The notes under the pieces: generated by a model
Database searches by the model: none
Told to the model about the DNA's origin: nothing
Seen by the model: the letters and a program-made list of their open reading frames with translations, nothing else
Part shown: positions 22,761 through 34,176 of the stretch, piece by piece
How positions within the stretch are numbered: the stretch's first letter is position 1
Layout of the letters: each line of letters starts with the position of its first letter
Translations under genes and position numbers: made by a program
From: Chamaecrista fasciculata
Taxonomy: Eukaryota > Streptophyta > Magnoliopsida > Fabales > Fabaceae
Length of the DNA: 64,000 nt
Direction: 5' to 3'
NCBI GenBank assembly: GCA_003254925.1
Contig: QANZ01009662.1
Location: 1 to 64,000, forward strand

Positions 22761-24795
22761 GATGGAGATTGTGCCCTAGGGTCAATCATCCTATAGATAT
22801 GTTGGGAACATATCAATTAATTTATGGAGATAAATTAATGGTTATCATATTATTAGCATGTTTACTATGATAACGGTCCATGATTAGTTATGAGATAATT
22901 AATCTAAACTGTCCCTCGTCGCTCATTCGAGTGGGAACTTGAATTGAACCAAGACCAGCATGACCTCGGTGCATGGAGATGCACGCACTAGATGCTGGGA
23001 CGAGAGTCATGGTGCAATTATGTAAGAGTTACAAGTTGCTGGACCGACCCGGAGAGTTCTGCATGGGTTCAGTCATTAGCTGGTCTCTCCTGTACAATCT
23101 GTCATGATGCCCTTAGACCTGAGGTCTTGACTATTCCGGCATTACAGTTGTCAANNNNNNNNNNNNNNNNNNNNNNNNNNNNNNNNNNNNNNNNNNNNNN
23201 NNNNNNNNNNNNNNNNNNNNNNNNNNNNNNNNNNNNNNNNNNNNNNNNNNNNNNNNNNNNNNNNNNNNNNNNNNNNNNNNNNNNNNNNNNNNNNNNNNNN
23301 NNNNNNNNNNNNNNNNNNNNNNNNNNNNNNNNNNNNNNNNNNNNNNNNNNNNNNNNNNNNNNNNNNNNNNNNNNNNNNNNNNNNNNNNNNNNNNNNNNNN
23401 NNNNNNNNNNNNNNNNNNNNNNNNNNNNNNNNNNNNNNNNNNNNNNNNNNNNNNNNNNNNNNNNNNNNNNNNNNNNNNNNNNNNNNNNNNNNNNNNNNNN
23501 NNNNNNNNNNNNNNNNNNNNNNNNNNNNNNNNNNNNNNNNNNNNNNNNNNNNNNNNNNNNNNNNNNNNNNNNNNNNNNNNNNNNNNNNNNNNNNNNNNNN
23601 NNNNNNNNNNNNNNNNNNNNNNNNNNNNNNNNNNNNNNNNNNNNNNNNNNNNNNNNNNNNNNNNNNNNNNNNNNNNNNNNNNNNNNNNNNNNNNNNNNNN
23701 NNNNNNNNNNNNNNNNNNNNNNNNNNNNNNNNNNNNNNNNNNNNNNNNNNNNNNNNNNNNNNNNNNNNNNNNNNNNNNNNNNNNNNNNNNNNNNNNNNNN
23801 NNNNNNNNNNNNNNNNNNNNNNNNNNNNNNNNNNNNNNNNNNNNNNNNNNNNNNNNNNNNNNNNNNNNNNNNNNNNNNNNNNNNNNNNNNNNNNNNNNNN
23901 NNNNNNNNNNNNNNNNNGAGAGAGAGATTTGGGAAGATTTGATCTTCCAAATTGATTCTCCAAGATTGCATTTTGATTCCAATTTTAATATTAAGGTAAT
24001 ATTATAAATTGGAAATCAAGTCATAAAATCATGATATTAGGATATCATAATCTTATGGTTTGATAATTTTATATTTTAGGGTTTCCTAAAATTATAATTA
24101 TCAAAGTCCCCAAACCCTATAAATAGGCAAGCCATAAGTCGACTTATACATGCCTAAGCTAGCCAAGAGAGAAAATTTCGATTTTCAATCTAGGTTAGAG
24201 AGAGAATTCACAAACTTGAGAATTGGATTCTTGAGAGTGAAACCACAAAAGGGTGAGAGCCTCATGCACATAGAAAAGTCGACTTAGCCTAGTTCTTCTT
24301 AGAAGGAAAAATTCGATTTTTCTTTTGGTGAGAAGAGAGAGAAAATCGCATCCTTGCTTTCCTAGAGAGAGAAAGTGGGGCACAATATTAAGAGTTAATA
24401 TTGTGTGACAAGGTTGTGTGGGATCAAGAAGAGTTCTTGATCAAGGCGCCAAAAGAGTTCTTGATAATTCAAGAAGAGTTCTTGAATTAAAAGAACACCC
24501 GTAGATAAAGGTTCCGGATTCACTTGGAGAAGTGAAGGAGGCTAGCACCTAGGCATCTCCAAACTGTTCGTGTGGATTACCAGCGGAGGAAGGACGCGTC
24601 ACGTGGACTTCTTGGAAACGCTACGTTCAACTAAACGATTGAAACTCGTGAGGTATACCACTTAACCAAAAGTTTTAAATTCAGCTAGCGGATCCGTTCG
24701 GGAATTCTTGGACTTGGGCGTTTAAAGTTTTTTTTTATTATTTACCTTTTTCATGCTTCCGCTGCCTTAGGCGCCCTTGAATTCCCAACAAGCTC
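22755..24795 (+). mobile_element. Solo copia LTR with 5-bp TSD AGCTC, containing assembly gap
   Basis: The LTR body is 22760-24790, starting TGATGGAGATTGTGCCC and ending ...GAATTCCCAACA, in plus orientation. A perfect 5-bp duplication AGCTC lies at 22755-22759 and 24791-24795, as made by integrase. No internal region is attached, so it is a solo LTR left by LTR-LTR recombination. It interrupts the gypsy protease. It is the same family as the LTR at 17084-19219. A run of N (23155-23917) hides part of it, so its true length is uncertain. Confidence 0.88.
23155..23917. other. Assembly gap (763 N)
   Basis: An unbroken run of unknown bases inside the solo LTR. All long open frames reported across it are artefacts of the N run. 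The gap probably reflects the repeated nature of the LTR; its real size may differ. Confidence 0.99.
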
Positions 24796-26926
24796 TTCGA
24801 TTTTTCCTTGTCTTCTACAAGTGTCATCAGGAGACTGACTTTCCCTAGTGGAGTAATTGCATCGCCAGTGATACCAGTGAGGTTCTCATCATGTGGTTGT
24901 AAGTCGGTCGTTGTTAGCTTGAGCCGATCAAAGCAATCTTTAAATAGTATGTTAGCAGATGACCGTTGGTCCACCAGTATTCTTTCTACTGTATAGTCTG
25001 ATATTCGGGCGGTGATGACCATAGAATCGTCGTATTGCAGGTTGACGTCTTGTACTTCCTGGTCAGTGAAGACAATTGGTTCCACTCATTCTTCCTTGTG
25101 AGGGTTATGGTAGTCCAGTTTGAGGACTGAGCATGTAACCCTGCTTCGCTTATGTGGGCGACCACTGTTATCCTTCTCAGCTCCTCCTGAGATGACATGG
25201 ATGACTCCCACCGGTGGGGTATCCTTCTTCGGGCAAGTATCTTCCTCTTTCGACCTTTGTCTCTTACTATCATCATGGCGAGGTCTATCTTGCTCATCTC
25301 TGTCCCTTGTTCTGTTATCTTTCTTGATGAACTTGGACGACAAGCGTCCTCTTTGGATCAGGTCCTCAATGTCATCTTTAAGTGCTATGCACTCGTCAGT
25401 GATGTGTCCCTCGTCCCTGTGGTATCTGCACCACTTAAAGGAGTCTACATTTCTACCCGACCTCATTGGTCGTGGTTCTTTCTTTGGCAGCAGATTAGAG
25501 TCTTTTATAGCCTCAAAAACTTCTGTTCGACTGACTGTCAGGATAGTGTACACTTGGCGGCGACCTCGAGGAGGCGACCTTGGTCTCCCTTTGGGATCCC
25601 TTTCACTGCGTTGATGGTCTCTTCGTCGGCTGGAGTTGCTCTTCCCCTCCTTTCTACTGTCTCATGCTGGATCCGCGAAACGTCTCCTCTGAGTGTGGTC
25701 TAAGTCTTCTTTCATAATGAATTCTTCGATTCGGGTTAGGAGGCTGCCCAAATCTTTTGGAGGGAGATACTGGAGCTCCCTTTGAGGATGGTATGGTTTT
25801 AATCTTGCTAGGAAGTTGTGGACGGCGATCTTCTCATCCAGATCTTTGATGGTTATCAAGGTTTTGTTGAATCGAGCAAGGAAATCCTTCAAAGACTCCC
25901 CCTTTTCTTGCCTTATGTCGTTGAGCAGTGTCATGGGTTGCTTGTAGACTCTGCTGGAAGAGAAGCGCCTTAGGAAAAGTTCCTCCAAATCCTTGAAGGA
26001 ATGGACAGATCCTGCCGGGAGCTTGTCGAACCAATCTAGGGCTAGTCCTTGTAGTATTCCTGGGAACAACTTGCACCGTTGTGGATCACCTAGGTTTGAT
26101 ATCTGCATGGCAAGCTTTGAAACTTCTCAGGTGGTCCTCTGGATCCTTTTCACCATTGTAGTGGTCCAGTTTATAAGGCATCTTGTAGTTATGATCCATT
26201 GGGGATGCTTGGATATGAGGCGCCAAGCATCTGTCTACTGGGGCTATGACCCCAGTCTCTCCTGTTGGCAGGATATTTGGCTGCATCGGGTTGTACCGAC
26301 TAGTGGGTGCTGCTTGGTGGAAGCCCGGTGGGGGATACATAGGGTAGCCACCATACCCGTAGTAAGGGCCTTGTGGCGCCCATCCATAGTAAGCGTATTG
26401 CTGGTTGGGAAGAAACTGGCCCATGAGGTTGGAGGGACCAGCTCCTTCCATTCCTGGGAGTGCCAGAGCTTGATTTGGCTTTTCCGGGTTAATAGCTTCA
26501 GTTTTTTTCGTTATTCACTGGTGTTCCCAGGTCCACCACTGTTGCTTTCCCTTTGTCTTGGGCCGGTGGAACATTCTTTCCAGCCAAGAAGTCTTGGAAT
26601 TGCTGTTGTAGAGCGGTCATATCTATACCCATAGAAGCTTTGAAAGCTGCGAAGAGATCTTCCTGCGTAGGGGTAGGAACTCGATTGGTGTTTTGTGGAG
26701 GAGGTAGCCTCGCTGTAGTGTCTTCTTGATTGGGAATCACAGTGGGAACCTGAGGAGGGGGTGTGGCCGCCCTAGGATTGTTAACAGAGTTCGGGGCATT
26801 GTACCCGCTGGGTTGATTGACAGAAACTCCGGGGGTAGCTTCGGCCATGACTTTTGCTGGTTCAATAATTTCAGCGATTGGGTTAGTATAGACAAACAAG
26901 CCCTGTTTCCAGGCGGCCATGCACAT
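24796..26926 (-). pseudogene. Gypsy gag and protease, frameshifted
   Basis: Minus strand from the ATG at 26926 (MCMAAWKQGLF). There is a proline-rich N-terminal part, a tyrosine/proline-rich YGWAPQGPYYGYGG segment, a capsid-like region (ALDWFDKLPAGSVHSFKDLE to FNKTLITIKDLD, 25662-26108) and a nucleocapsid-type knuckle CRYHRDEGHITDECIALK (about 25380-25433). The protease follows (VDQRSSANILF, about 24960-24990). Gag is broken by frame slips near 26490 and 26100 and by a stop near 25660, and a stop near 25086 separates gag from protease. The usual D-x-G protease motif reads DQR here, so the active site itself looks mutated. Confidence 0.82.
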
Positions 26927-27019
26927 TAAAGTGAACCCTACTAATTATAGGTGTCTATGCGTGTCGTGCATAAGAATGAAATCATAATTTAGGATGCGCA
27001 TGTAAATTTGGGCGACCAT

Positions 27020-27900
27020 GTAAATGAATCAGCACGTGAGTATGCTAAAGTAAACAACTTAGTCATATATAATGTAAACCCTAATCCCAGGCTACCGCCT
27101 AAGAATTGGTCTTTGATGCGAAACACAGATGTTGTATATGATGCAAACACTAAATTCGGGCTACCACCAAGAATTGTTCATGGATGCGAAACATAGATGT
27201 CATATACGATGCAAACCTTAATCTCGGGCTACCACCAAGAATTGTTCTTGGATGTGAAACATAGATGTCATATACGATGCAAACCCTAATCTTGGGCTAC
27301 CATGCGGAACACATGTCATATATGATGCAAACCCTAATCTCGGGCTACCACTAAGAATTGTTCTTAGATGTGAAACATAGATGCCATATACGATGCAAAC
27401 CCTAATCTTGGGCTACCATGCAAAACATATGTCATATATGGTGCAAACCCTAATCTTGGGCTACCACCAAGAATTGTTCTTGGATGTGAAACATAGATGT
27501 CATATATGATGCAAACCCTAATCTTGGGCTACCACCAAGAATTGTTCTTAGATGTGAAACATAGATGTCATATATGATGCAAACCCTAATCTTGGGCTAC
27601 CACCAAGGATTGTTCTTAGATGTGAAACATAGATGTCATATACGATGCAAACCCTAATCTTGGGCTACCATGCGAAACATATGTCATATATGATGCAAAC
27701 CCTAATCTTGGGCTACCACCAAGAATTGTTCTTGGGCTACCACCAAGAATTGTTCTTGGATGTGAAATGTAGATGTCATATACGATGCAAACCCTAATCT
27801 TGGGCTACCATGCGAAACACATGTCATATATGATGCAAACCTTAATCTTGGGCTACCATGCGAAACACATGTCATATATAAAGTAAACACAGATGTCATA
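27020..27900 (-). repeat. Tandem array in the gypsy 5' leader
   Basis: About a dozen units alternate between a long form (about 68 bp) and a short form (about 48 bp). Both contain GCAAACCCTAATCTTGGGC and GTCATATA. The long form adds an ACCACCAAGAATTGTTCTTGG palindrome-like part. The units sit between the primer binding site and gag, where such arrays are known in some plant gypsy elements. The AAACCCTAA word resembles the plant telomere repeat but occurs once per unit only, so it is not telomeric. Confidence 0.85.
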
Positions 27901-28205
27901 TGAGTTAGATGTACATACGATTGAGGCATGTAAAATTTTTAGACGGGTCAATGGAAGCATGGTAGACGAGTGCAGGTTGACCCTGAGCCAACCCTAGGGG
28001 ATGGGGCGACCACCCCAAGAATTCGTGTTTAACGAACCCTAGTTTTGAACAAAAGATAAGTTTTCAAACCCTAGAAACTATGTTCCATGGATGAACATTC
28101 TTGAACATGAAAAGATCCTAGGCAAACTTAAACAATTATTAATGCAAATTGAGAGCGGTAGAGTAGAGGTGGGATGAAGAATTTCGTCCCCACAGACGGC
28201 GCCAG

Positions 28206-28802
28206 TGATGAACTAGATTTTGGCCTGAGGGGCCTTTACCTGGTTCGATGAGGAATTCTGGCGATGATTTCCTGCAAAACAAAGAACGGCGGGGACAGCC
28301 CCGTAATTCTCCTCCGATGCTTAAGTCAGTAAAGCGTATTTGAGAGGAATCAATCTAGACTGAGTAGAGTGTGTTACCTTTGATCGAGCCCTACCAGGCC
28401 TTTTATATTGTGTTTTGGTCGTGGTAGCCCGATATTAGTGAGATGCGATATCCCACTGATTCCGGGAGGTGATGGGATGCGGTATCCCACTGATTGCGAG
28501 AGAATCTTTACTCCATCATTTTTGGAACAAAGTTACGTGAGTTACTTAGCTGCTTCACGTCAGAGTCCTCCGGGGGACCATGTCCTAGGGGTGGTCGCTC
28601 AAGTAAGGGCAGGGTACCCTTGTTTGGGGCGACCACCCCTTTGTGGTGGTTGTTTTGGGCATGGTCGCCCCAAATGGGGGCCAAGTGCCCTTATTTGGGG
28701 CGACCATGCCTTTGCTTGGGGCATGGGTGCCCTTTGTTTGTGCCTCAAGTGAGAGTGTGGTCTCCTTCGGTAGGTCGTTTCTCTTTCTATATTATCATAA
28801 CA
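28206..28802 (-). mobile_element. Gypsy 5' LTR with adjoining primer binding site
   Basis: On the minus strand it begins TGTTATGATAATATAG (28802) and ends ...TTCATCA (28206), about 600 bp with TG..CA borders. One base further on lies a primer-binding-site-like TGGCGCCGTCTGTGGGG (28188-28204), beginning with the TGG that pairs with a tRNA CCA end. The LTR contains direct repeats of a GATATCCCACTGATT word and inverted GGGGCGACCA / TGGTCGCCCC words. There is no 3' partner in the window. Confidence 0.78.
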
Positions 28803-28913
28803 TATTGGTATATTTAAAAAAAAAATTAATCAAATAGAGAATTTTAGAGTATAATTTAGCAAGAGTATTGGCGTTTACCTTTGTCATTAGTGTTTGACTG
28901 CCTTATTGTCTGG

Positions 28914-29678
28914 TAGGGGTGTTCGCGGGCTGGGTTGGGTTGGGTTTAGGGCGGGTTGGTTTGGGCTGAAATTTTTTAAGGGCGGGTTGGTTTGGGTTGG
29001 GTTTTGGAAAAAATATATTTTAGCCCAAACCAAACCAAACCAAACAATGGCGGGTTGGGTTGAGCGGGTTGGCGGGCTAGCCCATTCCAATTTGCAAACA
29101 TTTTTTTTAAAAAAAAAATACTTGACTCTACAATTTTTTTAATCTTTCAATTTTTTTGTATTGAATTTTGAGAAAAAAGATTTCTTATTATTATAAGTCA
29201 ATAAAGTGAAGTTAGTAATAGAGGAAAATAGAAAAACCCACGGCCCCGGTAGTATTTAGCAAGTAAAATTATAAATTCTAATTCTACACTTCTCGAAAAA
29301 AAAGTGAAATTGATAAAAATTAAAGAGATTAGATTGATTAATTGAATGATTGAAAAAAAAAGATTAATTGAAGGTGAAGTCACTTCATGTAGTGTTAAAG
29401 CTAAAGGGGAATGATAGCTCAAGATTCATTTGTATTATGCTAATTATTATTTATTTTTGTATATATTAAAATAAAAAAATAAAAAAATACATAAGTGGCG
29501 GGTTGGGTTAGGTTGAGCGGGCTCAGAATTCTGAAACCCGCAGCCCAACCCAAACCACTACGGGCTAGGAATTTTCAAACCAAACCAACCCGCCAGCCCA
29601 AACCAAACCAACCAAAACCTACAGGTTGGGTTGGTTTTTGCGGGTTGGTGGGTTGGCCCGAACCGCTGAACACCCCTA
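28914..29678. mobile_element. hAT MITE with 8-bp TSD TTGTCTGG
   Basis: The ends TAGGGGTGTTCGCGGG and, inverted, TAGGGGTGTTCAGCGG are flanked by the perfect 8-bp duplication TTGTCTGG (28906-28913 and 29679-29686). The subterminal zones carry many GGGTTGGTTTGGG-type words in inverted orientation, and the core is AT-rich. It belongs with the hAT MITEs at 15575 and 38920. The ORFs here (e.g. 28894-29142) are products of the GGGTT repeats. Confidence 0.9.
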
Positions 29679-29686
29679 TTGTCTGG

Positions 29687-31441
29687 TATGAAAAAAAATA
29701 ACAAGACGCCTCATTGTCTTCTAAATTTTGGCCTATGTAAACACAAATACAAATATATATATATACATATATATAATTATGTAAACGTTGTTATACTCAT
29801 ACACACCATTGCATCACTTTACTTTAATTTATCATCTTTGCTAAACATAATGCAATTAAATATAATCGAAACAACAAAATTGATTAAATAATACATAAAT
29901 CATATTTAATTTATACAATCTACATTATATTGTCGATTTTTTTAACAATATACATACGTTGTTGATCAAATACTAAATTGTACTCTTAAGGCCTCTTTGT
30001 ATTACCAAAAAAATATTGTACTGTAATGTTGAAATATCCTTCAATATGAGCAAAGTAAGAATCGTGTGGGCCTATTGGGCTAATAAGAACGAATGGGCTC
30101 TCAGCCCATCCATAATATTATACTTAAGAGTTAGAGACTCTTTCGTCCTTGTTAATTATTTTAATACAAACAAATAATTGTAGTTTGTGTACATCTCACC
30201 AAAAAAAAAAAGGCTAATTGCGTATAACATAATTTCTTGACATATATTTATATGATTAGAGTTATTATGATAGTTTGACATATATCTCTTCATTTTGGTT
30301 ATTTATTTTCTAGAATATTCAAATTGGTCTTTTATATTTTCATAACGATTCACTTTGATTTCAAATCATTTAAAATGATCATCTCTTGATTCAAGTTTGA
30401 ATATGACGAGTCCAGAGTTATGTGTTGATTTTGACAAGTTCAAAGCTACTAGTTGATTTTAATGAGTACTTCTCTATCCAATTGAGACAGTCAATAAATA
30501 AAGTCAAATCAAATCTCAAAAATGGGTTGGTTGTTTTATAATCAAAAAAGTGAAGTTAGTTATATTTCTCTCGTTTTAAATCTGAATGCAACAAGTTCGG
30601 AGCTACAAGTTGTACTATGAGTCATTTTTCTACCAAGTCCAGACAATTAAAAACTGTGATTAAATCGGGTTCAGAAAGTGAGTTTAACCAATTTTTTATA
30701 AATTTTTACCTTTTGGTCCCAACTCGAAAACCCATTTTCGAGCCTGATTTGACATTATTTGTCAACAATTCCAATTAGGCAAAAGAATGACTCATTGAGA
30801 GTAACTTGTTTCTCCAACACCATCGAAATTTGGATTTGAAACAAAAAATATATGATTAATTTTGTTTGTTTGATTATGAAAAGAGCAACCTACATTTCAT
30901 ACTCAATTTGAGCTTGTTTGTTGACGGCCTCAACTAGGTAGAGAAGTACTTGTAAAAAACAATTGATAGTTTTGAACTCGTCGTATTCAAACTTGAAACA
31001 AGAGAGATATAACTATATTTAGTAATTTTGAACAAGTGAACCTTTATATAAACATATAGGACCAATTCTAATAATTTGAAAGCTAAATGACCAAAATGAA
31101 CTTTGAGGAAACGAAAAGGGCCCGTTTGAGCATTCGACCTTCTTTTTTAATTTATTTTGGTCCAAGACGCTTCAGAAGTTTTATTTTGGTCCACATAGTA
31201 TGAAACTTATTAATGGGAAAAGGTAACTAATTATAACAGTATAATCAACTTGAAACAAATTACATATTTAATGGATTAACATGAAAATTTTAAAGTATCT
31301 CATATCAAATTAAAATTTATCTTTACATATAAAATCAATATAAACATTCTATGTACAAATTTTGATTTGTCACCCACATTTTGAATTCCAAAAAGGTATA
31401 TGTTAGATTGAATTTATCCTACCTGAAAAGTCCCCGGTAAA
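29687..31441. other. Intergenic DNA with old foldback repeat
   Basis: No gene is seen. From about 30230 to 31130 there is a decayed palindrome-like repeat with words such as TTTGAATATGACGAGTCC and their inverted counterparts near 30985. It is the same old family as at 14.1, 34.2 and 48.7 kb, but its borders are unclear. A TATA-rich simple sequence lies near 29752-29775. Confidence 0.5.
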
Positions 31442-31450
31442 TAACATGAT

Positions 31451-31949
31451 GGCAAAAGTATCCATTTCGTCCCCAAACTTTACACTTGTTGTCAATTTCG
31501 TCCCCAATCTTTCTTTGTTGTCAATTTCGTCCCCAAACTTTACACATGCTGTCAATTTCATCCCTAATTTTTCATATTTTGGTCAATTTTATCATTTGCT
31601 CTTCCTTTAGCCAAATATTGACGACAAAATTTATGTGGCTAACAATATATAATCTAAAATTGATTGAAAAAGAAACTCAAATCCTAACTTAGATTCAAAA
31701 ACAGGATGCAGTTTGTCGTTAATTTATTAAAAGAAGTTAGTCAAAGGATAAAATTGACGAAAATGTGAAAGATCGAAGACAAAATTGACAGTTGATGTAA
31801 AGTTTGGGGACGAAATTGACAACAAAAAAAGATTGGGGATGGAATTGACAGTTTGTGTAAAGTTTGGGGACGAAGTTAACAACAAAAAAAGTTTGGGGAC
31901 GAAATTGACAGTTGGTGTAAAGTTTGGGGACGAAAATAGTACTTTTGCC
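31451..31949. mobile_element. MULE-type MITE, 9-bp TSD TAACATGAT
   Basis: The ends GGCAAAAGTATCCATTTCG and, inverted, GGCAAAAGTACTATTTTCG are flanked by the perfect 9-bp duplication TAACATGAT (31442-31450 and 31950-31958). The arms are tandem arrays of a unit close to GTTTGGGGACGAAATTGACA, about 45 bp long with its spacer. The element is clearly related to 44931-45415. Open frames across it are repeat artefacts. Confidence 0.9.
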
Positions 31950-32399
31950 TAACATGATTTGATGTCTCTACGACTCTACCTTTTATTGTAATTATTTAAC
32001 TTTATTTTAAAAAAGCCTTTTGAGTCATAATTAATAAACAGGATTAAAGTGTGAAAATGCAAGTTGATAAACTTTGACAAAGAGGGTGAAAAAACAACAC
32101 AATTTGATTACAGTCATTACATTACACCCACTAACAAAAGCTCCTTTGTGTACTCTATGGATTGTTGGTCCACTCTTACTTCATATGACATCAGTTTTAT
32201 CAGTTTTTTAAATTTATTTTGTTTTAATATAATGTTTTTATTTTAAAAAAAAAAACTTACAACTAAAAACTATGCAACTAATGTATTTGAATTATTTTAT
32301 CCCCATAATAAAATCTCTATAAAATAGATTTCAAGGATTAAAATGTATTACATGTATTTTAAAGATTGAAAAATATAATTTAAAATTTCAAAAATTAAA

Positions 32400-32754
32400 G
32401 GCCAAAGTGTACTTTAGGTCCCATGTCTTTTGCCCATGTCTCAATTTAGTCCCATATTTTTTTTTATTTCACTTTTGGCATTATATCTTTTGGTCAAATG
32501 CAAAATTAGTCTCATATCTTTACAAAAAGTTTCATCATTAGTCCCACAATATGAAATATTTAGCAAAGATATAAGACCAATTCTACAACCTAACCAAAAG
32601 ACATAGGACCAAAAGTACAATAAAAAAAGATACAAAACCAAATTGATACTTGAGCAAAAGGCATGAGACCAAAAGTGCACAAAAAAAATACAAGACCAAA
32701 TTGAAACATGAGCAAAAAAAAAAAAATATAGGACCAAAAGTACTTTGTTTGACC
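32400..32754. mobile_element. MULE-type foldback MITE (GGYYAAAGT family)
   Basis: It starts GGCCAAAGTGTACTTTAGG and ends, inverted, GGTCAAACAAAGTACTTTTGG, with internal TATAGGACCAAAAGT-type repeats. The flanking 9-mers match at about 7 of 9 positions, so borders are approximate. It lies about 200 bp downstream of the end of the 258-aa gene. Confidence 0.65.
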
Positions 32755-32952
32755 AAAAATGAAAATGTTAACAAATGCATTCTAGTGGCAAGCTATCTAT
32801 GAAATGAAGACATGTGAAAGGATTAGGATATAGGAAGCACAAAATTTCACATAACATCAAGAAGATCATAACTGAACACTACCACCTGATGAATTAACAA
32901 CATCAAAATATGTAATAGTAGCTAAACTTCAAAGGAATCTAGAGATCAATAT

Positions 32953-33729
32953 TTAATCATTAAGAAATGCCATTTCCTGCTTCAATCTCAAATCTTGACA
33001 TGAGGTGGGTGATGATGATAATGATGCTGATCCCATTGAAATATCAATCTCTATCAAGTTATCATCCTCAATATTCATTTCATTAATCTCTGCTAACAGC
33101 TCCATTACACCTTCTTGCTTGAACATGGCTTCTGGCAGAAAATCTGGCAACTTTGATGATGATTCCATCTTCTGATCATCATCATCATCATGCTCCTCAG
33201 TTAAACCAAATAAATGGCTTCTTAATGGAAGGTTGATTTCAATCAACCCATCTTCTTCTTCTTCTTCATCATCATCAAGCTCAAAACTTTCATCCAAATT
33301 TGAGCCATTGATGCTGAAACCATCTGATGGGAGTGAAGGGTTCTGAGAATTTAGCTCAAACTTTTCATCCATGGCTGACCCGCCATTATTGCTGCTACTT
33401 TCATCATCATCATCACTATCTGATGGGAAAGATGAATTTGACTGGGATTCTGGTTCTTGCTCATTCTTCTGAAGAAGATGATGAAGATGTAATTCATCTT
33501 CTTCTTCAGACCCTTTTTTCTTTCTCAGAGTTGCAAGAAAAAGTGTGGATACAAGAGCAACAGGTATAGTGAGAAGGAAAATGGGAGAAAATCCAGAAAG
33601 TGGGAAGAAAAAGAAGAACACAAAAAGAAGAACAGAAAAAACCAGAGCAATGGTTACTACTAAAGGGGCTAATAAACATGAACACAGATTAGAACAGACT
33701 TGTGGGTTAGGTTCTTTCTCCATGATCAT
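32953..33729 (-). CDS. Unknown plant membrane protein with acidic C-terminal half
   Basis: Intronless 258-codon frame with normal codon use. Residues about 13-72 form two hydrophobic segments (LLAPLVVTIALVFSVLLFVF and SPIFLLTIPVALVSTLFLAT) that should anchor it in a membrane as a hairpin. The rest is hydrophilic and strongly acidic, with Asp/Glu/Ser runs (SDSDDDDESSS, LDDDEEEEEDG). Two short conserved-looking motifs follow, DGLIEINLPL and MELLAEINEMNIEDDNLIEI, and the IEI core recurs in both. I recognise the pattern of a plant-specific uncharacterised transmembrane protein but cannot name a function. The start is the first ATG (MIM-EKEP); the second at M3 is an alternative. Confidence 0.8.
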   Translation of the reverse strand: MIMEKEPNPQVCSNLCSCLLAPLVVTIALVFSVLLFVFFFFFPLSGFSPIFLLTIPVALVSTLFLATLRKKKGSEEEDELHLHHLLQKNEQEPESQSNSSFPSDSDDDDESSSNNGGSAMDEKFELNSQNPSLPSDGFSINGSNLDESFELDDDEEEEEDGLIEINLPLRSHLFGLTEEHDDDDDQKMESSSKLPDFLPEAMFKQEGVMELLAEINEMNIEDDNLIEIDISMGSASLSSSPTSCQDLRLKQEMAFLND

Positions 33730-34140
33730 CTTCTACAAAAAGCTCCAAGAACAATTTCAAATAAATAAAATAAAATAAAAGGGGAAGCCTTTTTTCAAGC
33801 AAAAAGTTTCAGACTTTCTAAAAAAGTGAACCTCAATTTGGAAGACTATTACTTCATCTTCAACATTATCATGATCACCATGGTAAAAACTGAGACTGTT
33901 TCTCTTGGATTTTTGATTCTGTGTGGGAGATATCAACTTTTCACAAGCTCCAAGTCTTGAAATTGCTGATTGCATGTGCCAGAGACAAATCTGAGACCCC
34001 ACATGCCATGGCAGTCTTATAATTATATTAATAATATATACTATAATACAATTAAACCTCCTCTTCTTCAAAACCCAAGTTCTGCTAGCTCTTGCTTGCT
34101 TGATGTTATGATGCTCTTGCTATCTATTCTATCTCCTTAG
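33730..34140 (-). promoter_or_regulatory. Probable 5'UTR and promoter of the 258-aa gene
   Basis: On the minus strand a TATATATTATTAAT box-like stretch lies at about 34020-34045, some 290-310 bp above the start codon. Between it and the start is a long leader containing upstream ATGs and a 104-codon open frame (34071-33757). A TTTTTGTAG acceptor-like word sits just before the start codon, so a short 5'UTR intron is possible. None of this is confirmed. Confidence 0.35.
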
Positions 34141-34176
34141 TCTGAATGTTTTATCCACGAACAAACAAAACCCTTT

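Larger units (their letters stand above)
20531..28802 (-). mobile_element. Ty3/gypsy LTR retrotransposon, 5' part only
   Basis: Read on the minus strand: 5' LTR (28802-28206), primer binding site, a leader with a tandem array, gag (from 26926), protease, reverse transcriptase and start of RNase H, ending at the copia junction. The integrase and the 3' LTR are missing. It is split by the solo LTR at 22760-24790 and by a 330-bp segment at 21179-21508. Reading frames carry several nonsense codons and frameshifts, so this is a dead copy. Confidence 0.85.

Noticed and set aside
22992..23982. Long open frames across the N run on both strands
   Set aside because: Unknown bases read as open; the flanking sequence is LTR.
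27020..27900. Possible interstitial telomere repeats (AAACCCTAA words)
   Set aside because: The word occurs only once per 48-68-bp unit and belongs to the gypsy leader array.
27020..27900. CRISPR-like array of regular repeats
   Set aside because: Spacers are not unique, repeats are not palindromic in the CRISPR way, and the context is a plant retrotransposon.
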